In this document: positions 1-9,623 of the stretch, in pieces
Layout of the letters: every line of letters starts with the position of its first letter
How positions within the stretch are numbered: the stretch's first letter is position 1
Assembly: GCA_023129535.1 (NCBI GenBank)
Contig: JAGMBW010000063.1
Coordinates: 1 to 40,867, forward strand
Direction of reading: 5' to 3'
Source: Desulfobacterales bacterium
GTDB lineage: Bacteria > Desulfobacterota > Desulfobacteria > Desulfobacterales > C00003060
DNA: 40,867 bases
The notes under the pieces: model-generated
What the model was told of the DNA's origin: nothing
Database searches by the model: none
The model's input: the letters and a program-made list of their open reading frames with translations, nothing else
Program-made: the position numbers and the translations under genes

Positions 1-32
1 TACGTCGTTCTTCATGTCAAGCCTCTCAATTG

Positions 33-157
33 TTATTCGTCATTTGTCATTTGTCATTCGTCATTTGTTTTTAGTTCACTTTAGGCACTTTAGTGCACTT
101 TAGTTCACTTTAGCTCACTTTAGGCACTTTAGTTCACTTTAGTTCACTTTAGGCACT
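33..157. repeat. Two short tandem-repeat arrays downstream of rho
   Basis: Two arrays lie just past the 3' end of rho. From 33 to 67 there are five 7-bp units of the type TCATTTG or TCATTCG. From 71 to 157 there are nine units of 9-10 bp of the type TTAGTTCACT or TTAGGCACT. The second array mixes two unit lengths in an irregular order. Both resemble the short-period arrays between the ilv genes. No terminator hairpin with a T-run was seen after rho here. Confidence 0.85.
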
Positions 158-171
158 CTCTTTTTTAGAAA

Positions 172-1425
172 CTAACTGTTCATTGAGTCCAAAAACTCTT
201 TATTATTTTCGGTTCCTTTCATTTTTTCAAGCAAAAACTCCATACTGTCTACCGGATTCAATGATGCCAGCAGTTTTCTCAAAATCCAAACCCTGTTCAA
301 TACCTGTGGATCAAGCAGTAGCTCCTCTTTCCGCGTCCCTGACCGGTTGATGTCGATGGCGGGAAAGGTACGCTTGTCAGATAGCTTTCGATCCAACTGC
401 AACTCCAGGTTGCCGGTCCCCTTGAATTCTTCAAAGATGACTTCATCCATTCGACTTCCGGTATCAATCAGGGCAGTGGCAATGATCGTAAGGCTCCCAC
501 CTTCCTCAATGTTTCGGGCAGCGCCGAAGAAGCGTTTTGGACGATGGAGCGCATTGGAATCAACCCCGCCTGAAAGTATCTTGCCGCTGGGGGGTACCAC
601 CGTGTTGTATGCACGGGCAAGGCGGGTAATACTGTCTAAGAGGATAACCACATCTCGTTGATGTTCCACCAGGCGTTTGGCCTTCTCAAGCACCATCTCT
701 GCCACCTGCACATGCCTTTGAGCAGGCTCATCAAAGGTAGAACTGATCACCTCAGCATCTACCGAACGCTCCATATCGGTCACCTCTTCCGGTCGCTCGT
801 CAATGAGCAAAACCATCAGCACAACATCTTTGTGGTTGGCATTAATGCTGTTGGCGATGTCTTGGAGTAACATGGTCTTGCCTGTCCTCGGCGCTGACAC
901 GATCAGGCCTCTCTGCCCAAACCCAATGGGTGTCAACAGGTCCATAATCCGCATGCAATAGTTGTCTGGCCCCCGTTCAAGGGCGATTTTTCTTTCCGGA
1001 TAAAGGGGAGTCAGATTGTCGAAGAGGATCTTTTCCCGTGATTTCTCAGGGTCCTCGTAGTTTACCGCCTCAACCTTCAGCAGTGCAAAATACCGTTCGC
1101 TGTCCTTGGGCGGCCGAATTTGCCCCGACACTGTATCGCCTGTGCGAAGGTTAAAACGCCTGATCTGGGAAGGCGAAACGTAAATGTCGTCAGGGCCTGG
1201 CAGGTAGCTGTAGTCGGTGGCCCTTAGAAAGCCGAAGCCGTCAGGTAGTATTTCAAGTACGCCCTCACCATAAATGAGGCCATTCTTCTCTGTTTGTGCC
1301 TGCAGCAGGGCAAAAATCAACTCCTGCTTCCGCATACCCGAAGCGCCGTCGATGTTAAATCTGTTGGCTATCTTGGTCAGTTGCGTTACCTTCTTAGCCT
1401 TTAGCTCTAATAGGTTCATGTTCAT
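172..1425 (-). CDS. rho: Transcription termination factor Rho
   Basis: Rho is the hexameric RNA-dependent ATPase/helicase that ends transcription in the cytoplasm. The 417-residue length is normal for the family. The order is an N-terminal helical domain (about 5-47), a cold-shock-type RNA-binding domain (about 52-125) and a RecA-like ATPase. The P-loop APRTGKT lies at 178-184, Walker B ILLDS at 261-265, the Q-loop region PSGKILSGG near 279-287, and the R-loop GTGN near 337-340. The start ATG at 1425 is preceded by GAGG 11 nt upstream; the second Met is two codons later, so the start is uncertain by two residues. It lies downstream of ilvC on the same strand, but a 378-bp gap and a good promoter candidate suggest its own transcript. 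The sequence resembles Desulfobacterota Rho. Confidence 0.98.
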   Translation of the reverse strand: MNMNLLELKAKKVTQLTKIANRFNIDGASGMRKQELIFALLQAQTEKNGLIYGEGVLEILPDGFGFLRATDYSYLPGPDDIYVSPSQIRRFNLRTGDTVSGQIRPPKDSERYFALLKVEAVNYEDPEKSREKILFDNLTPLYPERKIALERGPDNYCMRIMDLLTPIGFGQRGLIVSAPRTGKTMLLQDIANSINANHKDVVLMVLLIDERPEEVTDMERSVDAEVISSTFDEPAQRHVQVAEMVLEKAKRLVEHQRDVVILLDSITRLARAYNTVVPPSGKILSGGVDSNALHRPKRFFGAARNIEEGGSLTIIATALIDTGSRMDEVIFEEFKGTGNLELQLDRKLSDKRTFPAIDINRSGTRKEELLLDPQVLNRVWILRKLLASLNPVDSMEFLLEKMKGTENNKEFLDSMNS

Positions 1426-1491
1426 GGATTCATCTTCCTCTGAATTAGTTACAGAAGCATTAAAATGGCAGGTCTCGTGGCCTCACGGACA

Positions 1492-1554
1492 AGCCGTTTA
1501 GAACCACGACTGATCATGCTCATGTACGATTAGCACACTCTGTAGAAAACGGCT
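1492..1554 (-). other. Inverted repeat in the rho leader
   Basis: Within the 378-bp gap before rho, AGCCGTTT (1492-1499) and its exact complement AAACGGCT (1547-1554) can form an 8-bp stem around a 47-nt loop that has weak internal pairings of its own. It lies in the predicted 5' leader, about 70 nt before the rho start. Rho is autoregulated through its leader in enterobacteria, but nothing here proves that. A 7-bp array (TTTTGGA, three units, 1674-1694) lies further upstream; the rest of the gap shows no gene. Confidence 0.4.
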
Positions 1555-1728
1555 GGTTCCTCTTGTTGAAAATGATGGGGATAAACGGCAGTGTCTTTCA
1601 GCTTGCGCTTTATTCCATGCAGAAGTGACTGGGTGTTTCCTCTATGCTCTCCCAGGCAGACCATACTATCGAATTTTGGATTTTGGATTTTGGTTAAAAT
1701 TATGTATGTGAAAAGCTAGGTACTTGTA

Positions 1729-1757
1729 CACATATAACATATTCATGGACGTGTCAA
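1729..1757 (-). promoter_or_regulatory. Candidate sigma-70 promoter of rho
   Basis: On the minus strand a perfect -35 TTGACA (1752-1757) is followed at 17 bp by TATGTG (1729-1734), or at 15 bp by TATATG (1731-1736). Transcription from here would give a leader of roughly 300 nt before rho. The -35 is strong and the -10 mediocre. Confidence 0.5.
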
Positions 1758-1803
1758 GCGCCTTTCGTTATTTTCCTCCAGATTTTCCTGACAGCAACCT
1801 CCA

Positions 1804-2850
1804 TCACCTGTTTTCCGGTCTCAGGGCACGAACCGCGGCGCCTGCTTGCCACATCTCCGAATCTTTCATTTCGTCCAGTTCATTTCTGAGCCTCTCGCTA
1901 TAATCTGGCGCACTGTTGGCTTCCAGTACAATCCTGGTCTCCTCGCCAGAAACGACGCGCTGGTAAAGCTCTTCGAAAAGTGGTGTCACTGCATCACGGA
2001 ATCGGGGTTTCCAATCCAGAGCGCCCCTTTGGGCCGTGGTGCTGCAGTTGGCATACATCCAATCCATCCCCTTTTCAGCCACAAGTCGAATAAGGCTCTG
2101 GGTCAACTCTTCTACGGTCTCATTAAATGCCTCGCTGGGGCTGTGTCCATGTCTGCGCAATACATTGTACTGAGCCTCAAACACCCCCGCCAAACAGCCC
2201 ATCAGCACGCCTCGTTCTCCAGTGAGATCACTGTAAACCTCCTTTTCAAAGGTCGTGGGGAAAAGGTATCCAGAGCCGATGGCTATCCCAACGGCAAAAG
2301 TTCTGTCTTTTGCCCGGCCCGTGAAATCCTGGAAGACCGCATAGCTGGCATTGATGCCGCTTCCGTCTAAAAAATTTGATCTGACACTTCTTCCAGAACC
2401 CTTTGGGGCAACCAGAATCACATCAATATTTTCAGGCGGAATAACCCCGGTCTGATCTCTGTACACGATAGAAAATCCGTGGGAAAAATAAAGGGCATCT
2501 CCCTCTTTCAGGCAAGGCTTGATCCTGGGCCAGGCTGCCATCTGGCCAGCGTCCGATATCAAATATTGAATGATAGTCGCCTGCTCGGCTGCCTCTTCCA
2601 GCGAGAAGAGGGTATCACCTGGCACGAAACCATCCTGGATCGCCTTTTCCCAGCACTGGCCCCCCTTGCGCTGCCCCACAATCACGGCAATCCCATTGTC
2701 TTTCATGTTCAGGGCCTGTGCTGGACCCTGCACCCCATATCCGAGTATGGCCACGGTTTCATGCGTTAGAACCTCTCTGGCCTTCTCCAGAGGGAATTCT
2801 TCCGAAGTCACCACGTCCTCCCAAACGCCCCCAAAATTGATTTTTGCCAT
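1804..2850 (-). CDS. ilvC: Ketol-acid reductoisomerase
   Basis: IlvC catalyses the Mg- and NADPH-dependent isomerisation and reduction of acetolactate or acetohydroxybutyrate, the second common step of valine and isoleucine synthesis. The protein has 348 residues. The Rossmann motif GYGVQG is at 37-42, followed by a cofactor-specificity loop with GQRKGG. The metal-binding segments DLTGE (208-212) and EAFNE (240-244) are present, as is CSTTAQRG near 269-276. It belongs to the variant that is also common in Bacteroidota rather than the short class I form with the MKVYYD start. The ATG has a strong GGGGGAG ribosome site 7 nt upstream. It is the last gene of the ilv run; a repeat-filled 266-bp spacer separates it from ilvN. 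Confidence 0.97.
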   Translation of the reverse strand: MAKINFGGVWEDVVTSEEFPLEKAREVLTHETVAILGYGVQGPAQALNMKDNGIAVIVGQRKGGQCWEKAIQDGFVPGDTLFSLEEAAEQATIIQYLISDAGQMAAWPRIKPCLKEGDALYFSHGFSIVYRDQTGVIPPENIDVILVAPKGSGRSVRSNFLDGSGINASYAVFQDFTGRAKDRTFAVGIAIGSGYLFPTTFEKEVYSDLTGERGVLMGCLAGVFEAQYNVLRRHGHSPSEAFNETVEELTQSLIRLVAEKGMDWMYANCSTTAQRGALDWKPRFRDAVTPLFEELYQRVVSGEETRIVLEANSAPDYSERLRNELDEMKDSEMWQAGAAVRALRPENR

Positions 2851-2865
2851 AGCTATTCTCCCCCG

Positions 2866-3050
2866 GATTGATGATTTATGATTGATGATTGATGATCACT
2901 GGATTGACGATTTATGATTGATGATTGTTTGAAAGGTGTCAGGTGTCAGGTGTCAGGTGTCAGGTGTCAAAACCCTGAATACTGAACCCTGAACCCTGAA
3001 CACTGAAAAAGGTTTTCAATCAACAATCAACAATCGACAATCATCAATCC
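2866..3050. repeat. Period-7 repeat spacer, ilvN/ilvC
   Basis: The spacer is built of short repeats. GATTGATGATT-type units run from 2866 to 2929. Five exact copies of AGGTGTC follow (2934-2968), then ACCCTGA-type units. CAATCAACAATC-type units (3017-3050) are the reverse complement of the first block. The outer blocks can therefore pair into a long imperfect hairpin. Past it, 3085-3120 holds TCACTTTC-type units. No gene was seen. Confidence 0.85.
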
Positions 3051-3116
3051 AATTAAGACATTACCCCGCCCAAAGCTCCCCTGCTCACTTTCTCACTTTC
3101 TCCCTTTCTCCGTTTC

Positions 3117-3614
3117 TCACCTGCCTACTGCCGACTTCTTCTCCCGCCCCAGCGCAATAGCCCCTGTGCGGGCAATTTCTCGAATCCCCATAGGCTTCAG
3201 AAGACCTAAGATCGCCGATAGCTTGTCAGATGTTCCAGTTACCTCAATGGTGTAATGCGCGGGACTCACATCAACCACATTGCACCTGAATATGTCGACA
3301 ATTCTCAAGATCTCTGCCCTGTGGTCGGCCCTGGCGTTGACCTTGATCAGGGCCATTTCTCGCTCCACATGTTCGGTTTCGGTCAGGTCATACACCTTGA
3401 TGACGTTAATCAGTTTGTTAAGCTGCTTTTTGATCTGGTCCGCAATAGGATCGTCTCCATGGGTCACCAGAGTAATACGAGAAACACAGGGATCCAGGGT
3501 CTCTGCAACACAAAGGCTTTCTATGTTGAAACCACGGCCGCTGAACAGGCCTGCTACCCTCGCAAGGACTCCCGGCTCATTGTCCACCAGCAACGATATG
3601 ATATGTTTCTGCAT
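3117..3614 (-). CDS. ilvN: Acetolactate synthase, small regulatory subunit
   Basis: This is the regulatory subunit of acetohydroxyacid synthase; it activates IlvB and mediates feedback inhibition, usually by valine. With the start chosen here it has 165 residues, normal for the family. An ACT domain begins with [20 protein letters not shown] near residue 4 and the C-terminal small-subunit domain follows from about 80. The frame stays open upstream to 3665, but those 17 codons read through repeat DNA, whereas the ATG at 3614 has a GGAG site 8 nt upstream and matches the usual family N-terminus. It follows ilvB and precedes ilvC, the usual order for a catalytic and regulatory pair. The gene symbol ilvH would be equally acceptable. 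Confidence 0.95.
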   Translation of the reverse strand: MQKHIISLLVDNEPGVLARVAGLFSGRGFNIESLCVAETLDPCVSRITLVTHGDDPIADQIKKQLNKLINVIKVYDLTETEHVEREMALIKVNARADHRAEILRIVDIFRCNVVDVSPAHYTIEVTGTSDKLSAILGLLKPMGIREIARTGAIALGREKKSAVGR

Positions 3615-3643
3615 GATTCGTCTCCGTTCTAAGCCAAAGTGAT

Positions 3644-3786
3644 CGGTTGAAGGTTCAGGGTTCACGGTTCACGGTTTTAACCTCTGAACCTTGAACCGCT
3701 GAACCTCTGAACTTTAGCATCATGCTCTTGATATCAGAGAGTTAGGGCTCTTCAACCGGGAACCGTGAACGTTGAACCGCTCAACC
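3644..3786. repeat. Inverted period-7 repeats, ilvB/ilvN
   Basis: GGTTCAC-type units (3644-3678) are followed by two blocks of the opposite orientation, GAACCTCTGAACCTTG-type (3679-3712) and GAACCGTGAACGTTG-type (3751-3786). Neighbouring arms are close enough to fold as a hairpin in the transcript. It occupies almost all of the space between the two subunit genes. Confidence 0.8.
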
Positions 3787-3791
3787 TAAAT

Positions 3792-5480
3792 CTAAGCCAA
3801 AAGCATTTCGGTTATGGATGCTCCCGCAGGCACCATGGGGTATACGCATTCTTCACGAGCTATCCAAAAATCCATGAAAGCCGGGCCTGGACTATCCAGC
3901 CCTTGCTTGAGCGTGGCCTCGACCTCTCCTGGCTTTGTGGCCTTCAGGCCCAGGGCGCCATATGACTCGGCAAGCTTTGCAAAATCAGGGGCCTGTTCTA
4001 TATCTGTGGCAGCGTAACGCTTTTCATAAAAGAGTTGCTGCCACTGCCTTACCATCCCCAGATACCTGTTGTTTAAGATAACCACCTTGACCGGCAAATT
4101 GTATTGCACTGCCGTGGCCAGTTCCTGGATGTTCATCTGAATACTGCCGTCTCCGGCCACGTCCACCACCAGTTTGTCCGGGCATGCCACCTGGGCTCCA
4201 ATGGCAGCAGGGAGACCAAAGCCCATACACCCGAGTCCGCCGGAGGTAATAAAACAGTTGGGACGATCAAAGTGGTAATACTGGGCAGCCCACATCTGGT
4301 TTTGTCCCACCTCAGTCGTAATGATGGCCTGGCCCTTTGTTAGTTCGTACAGCTTTTCAATCACATACTGCGGTTTGATAACATCCGTCTGTTCATATCT
4401 TAACGGCTGGGTGCTTTTCCATTTTTCTATCTGGTCGAGCCAGGACTTGCGGCTTTTCTTGTCTATCTTTACTTTCTCCTCGCGAAGGAACCGGTTAAGC
4501 CCCTGTAAGACGATCTTGCAATCGCCAACGATTGGGACCGTAACGGGAATATTCTTGCCGATAGAAGTAGGGTCGATGTCAATATGGATGATATTTGCAT
4601 TTGGTGCGAATGTCTCAACCTTGCCCGTTACCCTGTCATCAAAGCGCACACCAATCCCTATGAGGAGATCACATGCCCCGATGGCCATATTGGCCCGATA
4701 GGTTCCGTGCATCCCCAGCATTCCCAGCCAGAGAGGACTCGTCCCCGGGAAGCTGCCAAGACCCATGAGAGAGGCTGTCACCGGAGCATCCAACTTCTTG
4801 GCAAACTCGGTCAATTCCTTGGATGCCCCAGAAAGGATAACCCCACCTCCTGAAAAAATAACCGGTCTTTTTGCTCCCTTAATAAGCCCTACTGCCCGCC
4901 GCAATTGTTTAATATTGGGTTTATACGTGGGATTGTAGGAGGGCATCGTGGGTTCCGGTAAGGGCTCGTATCTTGCCTTACCTTGAGTCACATCTTTGGG
5001 AAGATCGACTAACACCGGGCCCGGACGGCCTGATCGTGCGATATGGAATGCCTTCTTTAGCACCCTGGCGAGCTCGTCTGTACGTTTCACAAGATAGTTG
5101 TGCTTGGTGCAGGGCCTGGTGATTCCCACGATATCGACTTCCTGGAAGGCATCATTTCCGATTAGCCTGGTAGGCACCTGGCCTGTCAGTACAACCACGG
5201 GAATAGAATCCATATAGGCAGAGGCAATCCCGCTAACGGTGTTGGTAGCACCGGGGCCGGAAGTGACCAGACAAACACCCACAGTCCCCTTTGCCCGGGC
5301 ATAGCCGTCTGCTGCATGGGCTGCCCCCTGTTCATGGCGCACCAGGATGTGCTTAATGTCCGTCTTGCCCAGTTCGTCAAAAATGTCAATGACAACGCCG
5401 CCCGGATAACCAAAGATAGTCTCAACACCCTCCTCCTTCAACACGGCCATAATGATTTGGGCTCCTGTCAGTGTTTTCAA
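3792..5480 (-). CDS. ilvB: Acetolactate synthase, large catalytic subunit
   Basis: IlvB is the thiamine-diphosphate-dependent enzyme that condenses two pyruvates to acetolactate, or pyruvate with 2-oxobutyrate to acetohydroxybutyrate. It has 562 residues, the usual size. The catalytic glutamate is E50 in [15 protein letters not shown]. The central FAD-binding domain spans about 190-340, and the thiamine-diphosphate motif starts at GDG (443-445) and ends with LNN near 469-471. The start is a TTG at 5480 with an excellent GGGAGGAG site about 6 nt upstream, and the N-terminus [19 protein letters not shown] is canonical. It forms the holoenzyme with the next gene, ilvN. Control is probably set mainly by the attenuator ahead of cimA, if the whole run is one transcript. 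Confidence 0.98.
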   Translation of the reverse strand: MKTLTGAQIIMAVLKEEGVETIFGYPGGVVIDIFDELGKTDIKHILVRHEQGAAHAADGYARAKGTVGVCLVTSGPGATNTVSGIASAYMDSIPVVVLTGQVPTRLIGNDAFQEVDIVGITRPCTKHNYLVKRTDELARVLKKAFHIARSGRPGPVLVDLPKDVTQGKARYEPLPEPTMPSYNPTYKPNIKQLRRAVGLIKGAKRPVIFSGGGVILSGASKELTEFAKKLDAPVTASLMGLGSFPGTSPLWLGMLGMHGTYRANMAIGACDLLIGIGVRFDDRVTGKVETFAPNANIIHIDIDPTSIGKNIPVTVPIVGDCKIVLQGLNRFLREEKVKIDKKSRKSWLDQIEKWKSTQPLRYEQTDVIKPQYVIEKLYELTKGQAIITTEVGQNQMWAAQYYHFDRPNCFITSGGLGCMGFGLPAAIGAQVACPDKLVVDVAGDGSIQMNIQELATAVQYNLPVKVVILNNRYLGMVRQWQQLFYEKRYAATDIEQAPDFAKLAESYGALGLKATKPGEVEATLKQGLDSPGPAFMDFWIAREECVYPMVPAGASITEMLLA

Positions 5481-5500
5481 TTTATCTCCTCCCGTATAGT

Positions 5501-5721
5501 GATTTTGGATTTTGGATTGCGGATTGCGGATTTCATTTTTTCCAACTTTACATCAAGCAAGCCATTCCTACGCACTGTAGCAACAGCCACTAGACCCGAG
5601 CACTTATGGATGTTCATAATAAACAATTTCCAGATTTTCAGGCAAATTGGGTTGATAGAGCTTAATGGGTTTATTGGGCGGTTTTTGTTAAATCCGAAAT
5701 CCGAAATCTAAAATCCGAAAT
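5501..5721. repeat. Inverted period-7 repeats, ilvD/ilvB
   Basis: GGATTTTGGATTGCGG-type units (5501-5533) and AAATCCGAAATCC-type units (5690-5721) are in opposite orientation and flank about 155 bp of non-repetitive sequence in which I see no gene. The two blocks could pair over 20 bp or more with mismatches. Confidence 0.8.
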
Positions 5722-5731
5722 GCTATAGGAC

Positions 5732-7390
5732 TCACCTCACCACAGCCCCTTCGCTACCAGAAGATACCGAACGGGCGTACCGCGCGATGTATCCCCTGGA
5801 TATCTTGGGTTTTGGCGCCCGCCATTTTGAAAGCCTTGTCTCAATCTCCTTTTCCGGCACCTTCAAGGTGATGCGCCGTCCGGGAATATCGATGGCGATC
5901 ATGTCCCCAGCCTCAACAATGGCAATAGTCCCACCCTCCATGGCCTCGGGTGAGACGTGCCCTATGGCAGCCCCCCGTGTTCCGCCTGAAAACCGGCCGT
6001 CAGTGATCAGGGCCACATCAGCGTCAAGGCCCATACCGGCAATGGCAGATGTGGGCACGAGCATCTCCCGCATCCCGGGTCCGCCCCTGGGCCCCTCATA
6101 TCGGATGACCACCACGTCCCCCTTCTTTATGCTGCCTGCCATGATGGCAGAGGTGGCTTGCTCTTCACTGTCAAATACCCGAGCCGGGCCCTCATGGCGG
6201 AGCATCCCCCGCGCCACAGCCGACTGCTTCACCACGCACCCTGAAGGAGCCAGGTTACCGAACAGCATCGCAAGCCCCCCTCCCTTATGGTACGGTCTTT
6301 CCAGGGAACGAATGACGCTCTTGTCTCTGATCCGGGCATTTCCAATATTATCCCTGACGGACTGGCCTGTAACCGTGAGGCACTCATCATGGATGAGCCC
6401 CTTGCGGGAAAGCTCTTTCATCACAGCGTTCACACCGCCAGCGCGATCAAGATCCTCCAGGTGATGTTTTCCTGCCGGGCTCAGCTTGCAAAGGTTAGGA
6501 GTCCTTTCACTCATACCATTAAAGGCGTCAAGCTCAAGCCGGACCCCGGCCTCCCGCGCAATGGCTATGAGATGAAGGACCGTATTCGTAGAACACCCCA
6601 GGGCCATATCGACTGCCATGGCATTTGCAAAGGCATTCTCCGTCATGATTTTTCGGGGCGTTATCCTTTTTTTCAAAAGCATCATAATATTGCGGCCCGC
6701 AGCTTTGGCCAGGCGTGTGCGAGCGGCCATGACTGCCGGGATGGTGCCGTTTCCGGGAAGGCCCATGCCGATGGCCTCGGTCAGACAATTCATGGAATTG
6801 GCCGTGAACATTCCGGCGCAAGAGCCGCATGTAGGACAGGCGTTGTTTTCTATATCGGCCAACTCCTCTTCACTCAACTTACCTGAGCTAACTGCCCCTA
6901 CCGCTTCAAAGACACTCACAAGGTCTATCTTTTTCCCTTCATGGATGCCAGCCAGCATAGGGCCGCCGCTGATGACAATCGCAGGCAGGTTCAGCCGGGC
7001 TGCAGCCATGAGCATGCCGGGCACAATCTTGTCACAGTTGGTGACCATGACCATGGCATCAAAGGCATGGGCAATCGCCATCACCTCGATAGAGTCTGCA
7101 ATGAGCTCCCGGCTCGCCAGTGAGTATTTCATCCCTATATGGTTCATGGCAATCCCGTCACAAATCCCAATGGTGCCAAAGGCGATGGGTGTGCCGCCCT
7201 CCATGCGGACACCGGCCTTTACGGCGGAGACTATTCGCTCCAGTTCCACGTGCCCCGGTATGATGTCGTTAGCCGAATTAGCAATTCCCACCAGCGGCCG
7301 GCGCAATTCTTCATCTGTGTATCCCATGGCTTTAAACAAGGAGCGATGCGGAGCACGTTCCATGCCAGATTTTACGCTGTCGCTTTTCAT
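5732..7390 (-). CDS. ilvD: Dihydroxy-acid dehydratase
   Basis: IlvD dehydrates the dihydroxy acids made by IlvC to the 2-oxo acids that are then transaminated to valine and isoleucine. It is an iron-sulfur enzyme of 552 residues, full length. Likely cluster ligands are C119 (in [10 protein letters not shown]) and one or more cysteines of [19 protein letters not shown] (C185, C188, C191). The early segment is NDIIPGH, with histidine where the 2Fe-2S type has cysteine, so a 4Fe-4S type is more likely. The conserved GRFSGGTRG lies near the C-terminus. The ATG has a strong GGAGGGC site. It follows cimA after a long repeat spacer and precedes ilvB. Confidence 0.97.
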   Translation of the reverse strand: MKSDSVKSGMERAPHRSLFKAMGYTDEELRRPLVGIANSANDIIPGHVELERIVSAVKAGVRMEGGTPIAFGTIGICDGIAMNHIGMKYSLASRELIADSIEVMAIAHAFDAMVMVTNCDKIVPGMLMAAARLNLPAIVISGGPMLAGIHEGKKIDLVSVFEAVGAVSSGKLSEEELADIENNACPTCGSCAGMFTANSMNCLTEAIGMGLPGNGTIPAVMAARTRLAKAAGRNIMMLLKKRITPRKIMTENAFANAMAVDMALGCSTNTVLHLIAIAREAGVRLELDAFNGMSERTPNLCKLSPAGKHHLEDLDRAGGVNAVMKELSRKGLIHDECLTVTGQSVRDNIGNARIRDKSVIRSLERPYHKGGGLAMLFGNLAPSGCVVKQSAVARGMLRHEGPARVFDSEEQATSAIMAGSIKKGDVVVIRYEGPRGGPGMREMLVPTSAIAGMGLDADVALITDGRFSGGTRGAAIGHVSPEAMEGGTIAIVEAGDMIAIDIPGRRITLKVPEKEIETRLSKWRAPKPKISRGYIARYARSVSSGSEGAVVR

Positions 7391-7414
7391 ACTTGCCCTC
7401 CGGCTTCGTTATCC

Positions 7415-7697
7415 GATTGTTGATTGTTGATTGCCTTTGGATTGATGATTGTTGATTGTTGATTGCCTTTGGATTGTTGATTGTCGATTGTTGATTGCCC
7501 TTTGATTGATGATTGTCGATTGTCGATTGAATATTGAATAGTGTTCAGGTTTGCGGCTTACGCCTTGAGAAGAGTACAGTGTTCAGGTTTGCGGCTTACG
7601 CCTTGAGAACAGTACAGATCTCGCTTTTTTGGCTCCTGACACCTGACACCTTTCAAACAATCATCAATCGTCAATCGTCAATCGTCAATCGTCAATT
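7415..7697. repeat. Long inverted period-7 repeat spacer, cimA/ilvD
   Basis: GATTGTTGATTG-type units run from 7415 to about 7529, themselves in a longer repeat ending in GCCTTTGG. The reverse-oriented CAATCGTCAATCGTC-type block lies at 7658-7697. The two can pair. Between them are a 38-bp tandem duplication and two CTGACAC units (7635-7650), the complement of the AGGTGTC array near ilvC. No gene was seen. Confidence 0.85.
7541..7616. repeat. 38-bp tandem duplication
   Basis: A 38-bp unit containing TTGCGGCTTACGCCTTGAGA occurs twice in direct tandem (7541-7578 and 7579-7616), with one G/C difference near its end. It is nested inside the inverted repeat spacer. Confidence 0.85.
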
Positions 7698-7702
7698 GAA
7701 AG

Positions 7703-9265
7703 TTACGTATGTGAAAGTTTGTGCTCAAAACTGTCTTGCAATGCCTGCCAACTTGCCTCTATGATATCTGTCGAGACCCCGATGGTGCTCCACACATGTT
7801 CCTGGTCGCGCGAGTCGATAAAGACTTTCACTCTGGCCGATGTTCCGTCGCGACCTTCGATTACTCTCACCTTAAAATCGACAAGGTGCATTTTTTCTAA
7901 GTCCACACGGAAGAACTTATTCAGGGCCTTTCTCAGGGCATTGTCCAGGGCGTTCACTGGGCCGCTTCCCTCTGCTGCCGTGATCTCGTTTTGATCCCCC
8001 ACGGAAATCTTGATCATGGCATGTGCCCTGCAGGGCAGATCTCTCTCTTTTTCAATGGCCACCCGAAACGATTCCAATTCAAAAAACGGCTTGAATTGCC
8101 CGGTGAGTCTTTTCAACAGGAGTTCAAAAGACCCTTCAGCCGCATCAAACTGATAACCCTCATGCTCCAATCGCTTTATCTCTTTGGCGATTTTTCTGCT
8201 GTCAAATCCATTCCCTCCGAGCTCAATCCCTAATTCCCTCGCCTTGTAATCCACGCTGCTTTTGCCACAAAGATCCGAGATAAGGACACGACGCTCATTT
8301 CCGACGGCCTCTGGTTCCAGGTGTTCATAAGCCTTTGGCGTCTTCATGACCGCACTTACATGAATCCCGCCTTTATGGGCAAAGGCGCTTGCCCCCACAA
8401 ATGGGCGCCCGTTGAATGGAGTCATGTTGGCCACCTCACTCACATAGCGCGACACCTCTGTGAGACGGCGTAAATTCTGCTCTGTCATACATGAGAGTCC
8501 CATCTTAAGCTGGACATTGGGAACTACCGAGGTCAGATCGGCATTGCCACATCGCTCTCCATACCCATTGATTGTTCCTTGAACCATGACAGCCCCGCAA
8601 CGCACAGCCTCCAGAGTGTTGGCAACAGCAAGGCCGCAGTCGTTGTGGGCATGGATCCCAACCTTTACAGGGATCTTCGGACGGACCTTTTCCATGATCT
8701 CCTGTATTTCAAAAGGGAGCGTCCCCCCATTTGTGTCACAAGGGACAATGAAATCAGCGCCACCCGAAACTGCAGCCTCTACGGTATCCAACGCATATTG
8801 CGGATTGTTCTTGTAACCATCAAAGAAATGCTCGGCATCATAGATGACTTCTCGGCCATGGGAGCGCAAGTAAGCCACGGTTTCGTAAATCATGGCCAGA
8901 TTTTCTTTCAAGGTGTTGCCCATGACCTCCTTTACATGAAGATCCCAGCTTTTCCCGAAAACGGCTACAGCAGGGGTTTCGGACCTTAGGAGTGCATTTA
9001 GGTTTTCGTCCTCATGGCAAGTGGTATTAGGCTTCCTCGTACTTCCAAAGGCCGTGAGGCGGGCATTGTTGAAAGAAAGCTTTTTGGCCAGCTCAAAAAA
9101 TTGTATATCCTTCGGATTGGAACCGGGCCACCCGCCCTCGATATAATGAATACCGACCGCGTCCAGTTTCTGGGCAATTCGCACTTTGTCCTGGGCAGAA
9201 AAATTGATCTTTTCTCCCTGTGAGCCGTCTCTGAGTGTTGTGTCGTAAACCACGATTGATTCCAT
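7703..9265 (-). CDS. cimA: (R)-citramalate synthase
   Basis: CimA condenses pyruvate and acetyl-CoA to citramalate, the first step of the threonine-independent route to 2-oxobutyrate and isoleucine. LeuCD and LeuB, not in this window, would complete that route. The 520-residue protein has a TIM-barrel synthase domain with DTTLRDGSQGE near residue 8 and the metal-site motif GIHAHNDCG. A C-terminal LeuA-type allosteric domain (about 385-510, with AAEGSGPVNALDNALRKAL) suggests feedback control by isoleucine. The length and sequence fit the longer CimA branch better than LeuA. An upstream TTG (9280) is possible, but the ATG at 9265 has GGAG 9 nt upstream and the cleaner family start. It is the first structural gene after the attenuator. 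Confidence 0.94.
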   Translation of the reverse strand: MESIVVYDTTLRDGSQGEKINFSAQDKVRIAQKLDAVGIHYIEGGWPGSNPKDIQFFELAKKLSFNNARLTAFGSTRKPNTTCHEDENLNALLRSETPAVAVFGKSWDLHVKEVMGNTLKENLAMIYETVAYLRSHGREVIYDAEHFFDGYKNNPQYALDTVEAAVSGGADFIVPCDTNGGTLPFEIQEIMEKVRPKIPVKVGIHAHNDCGLAVANTLEAVRCGAVMVQGTINGYGERCGNADLTSVVPNVQLKMGLSCMTEQNLRRLTEVSRYVSEVANMTPFNGRPFVGASAFAHKGGIHVSAVMKTPKAYEHLEPEAVGNERRVLISDLCGKSSVDYKARELGIELGGNGFDSRKIAKEIKRLEHEGYQFDAAEGSFELLLKRLTGQFKPFFELESFRVAIEKERDLPCRAHAMIKISVGDQNEITAAEGSGPVNALDNALRKALNKFFRVDLEKMHLVDFKVRVIEGRDGTSARVKVFIDSRDQEHVWSTIGVSTDIIEASWQALQDSFEHKLSHT

Positions 9266-9296
9266 AACGCAAATCTCCAAAAAGAAACAGACCTCG

Positions 9297-9494
9297 TTAA
9301 GTGGTTGAGTAGTTGATTAGTTAAGTGGTTATCATTATATGAATTTATATGGTTTGCATAAAAATTGGACACTTGATGTACCTGCCCGCCATCGCGAGCC
9401 TGCTCGCTCAGGCGAGGCGGGCGGGGTTGAAGCTCTAATATAGTGATTTATTTAACATGCTTATTTTGCGACTCAACGACTCAACTATTTGACG
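9297..9494. repeat. Inverted repeats and GC palindrome before cimA
   Basis: TTAAGTGGTTGAG-type units (9297-9332) and CGACTCAACGACTCAAC-type units (9469-9494) are in opposite orientation. Between them is a GC-rich imperfect palindrome (9381-9426) with arms CCTGCCCGCC and GGCGGGCGGGG. This lies in the mRNA leader between the attenuator and cimA. Confidence 0.7.
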
Positions 9495-9544
9495 ATCTCT
9501 AAAGAAACAATAACACTCATGTTTTCATCTTGCAAACTCTTATA

Positions 9545-9584
9545 AAAAAAATCCGTTATCAGGCGGCCTGGTAACGGATTTTTT
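9545..9584 (-). terminator. Rho-independent terminator of the ilv attenuator
   Basis: On the minus strand AATCCGTTA pairs with TAACGGATT (9 bp), followed after one C/A mismatch by CAGG/CCTG around a CCG loop, then a run of eight T. It is upstream of cimA and shortly after the Ile/Val/Leu leader ORF, so it is the attenuator rather than the end of another gene. Confidence 0.88.
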
Positions 9585-9623
9585 GGTGAGTTTATGTCCA
9601 ACAACCTAAGCCATTACCAAGCC
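9565..9623 (-). promoter_or_regulatory. Antiterminator pairing of the ilv leader
   Basis: GGCTTGGTAATGG (9611-9623, the last codons of the leader ORF) can pair over 13 bp, two of them G-U, with CCGTTACCAGGCC (9565-9577), the 5' arm of the terminator. A ribosome stalled on the upstream Ile/Val codons would leave this strand free and prevent termination. A ribosome reaching the stop codon would cover it and let the terminator form. The pairing is visible in the sequence; the mechanism is inferred from known ilv attenuators. Confidence 0.75.

Noticed and set aside
33-157. CRISPR array
   Set aside because: Units are only 7-10 bp and directly adjacent, with no spacers; this holds for all the period-7 arrays.
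3615-3665. Longer N-terminus of the IlvN subunit
   Set aside because: These codons read GGTTCAC-type repeat DNA, have no family similarity, and the ATG at 3614 has a good ribosome site.
6618-7430. 270-codon open frame on the plus strand
   Set aside because: It is antisense to ilvD, whose motifs are complete; its composition is that of a shadow frame.
9266-9280. TTG start of CimA five codons upstream
   Set aside because: It overlaps the GGAG ribosome site that serves the ATG at 9265, and the added residues are not part of the family.
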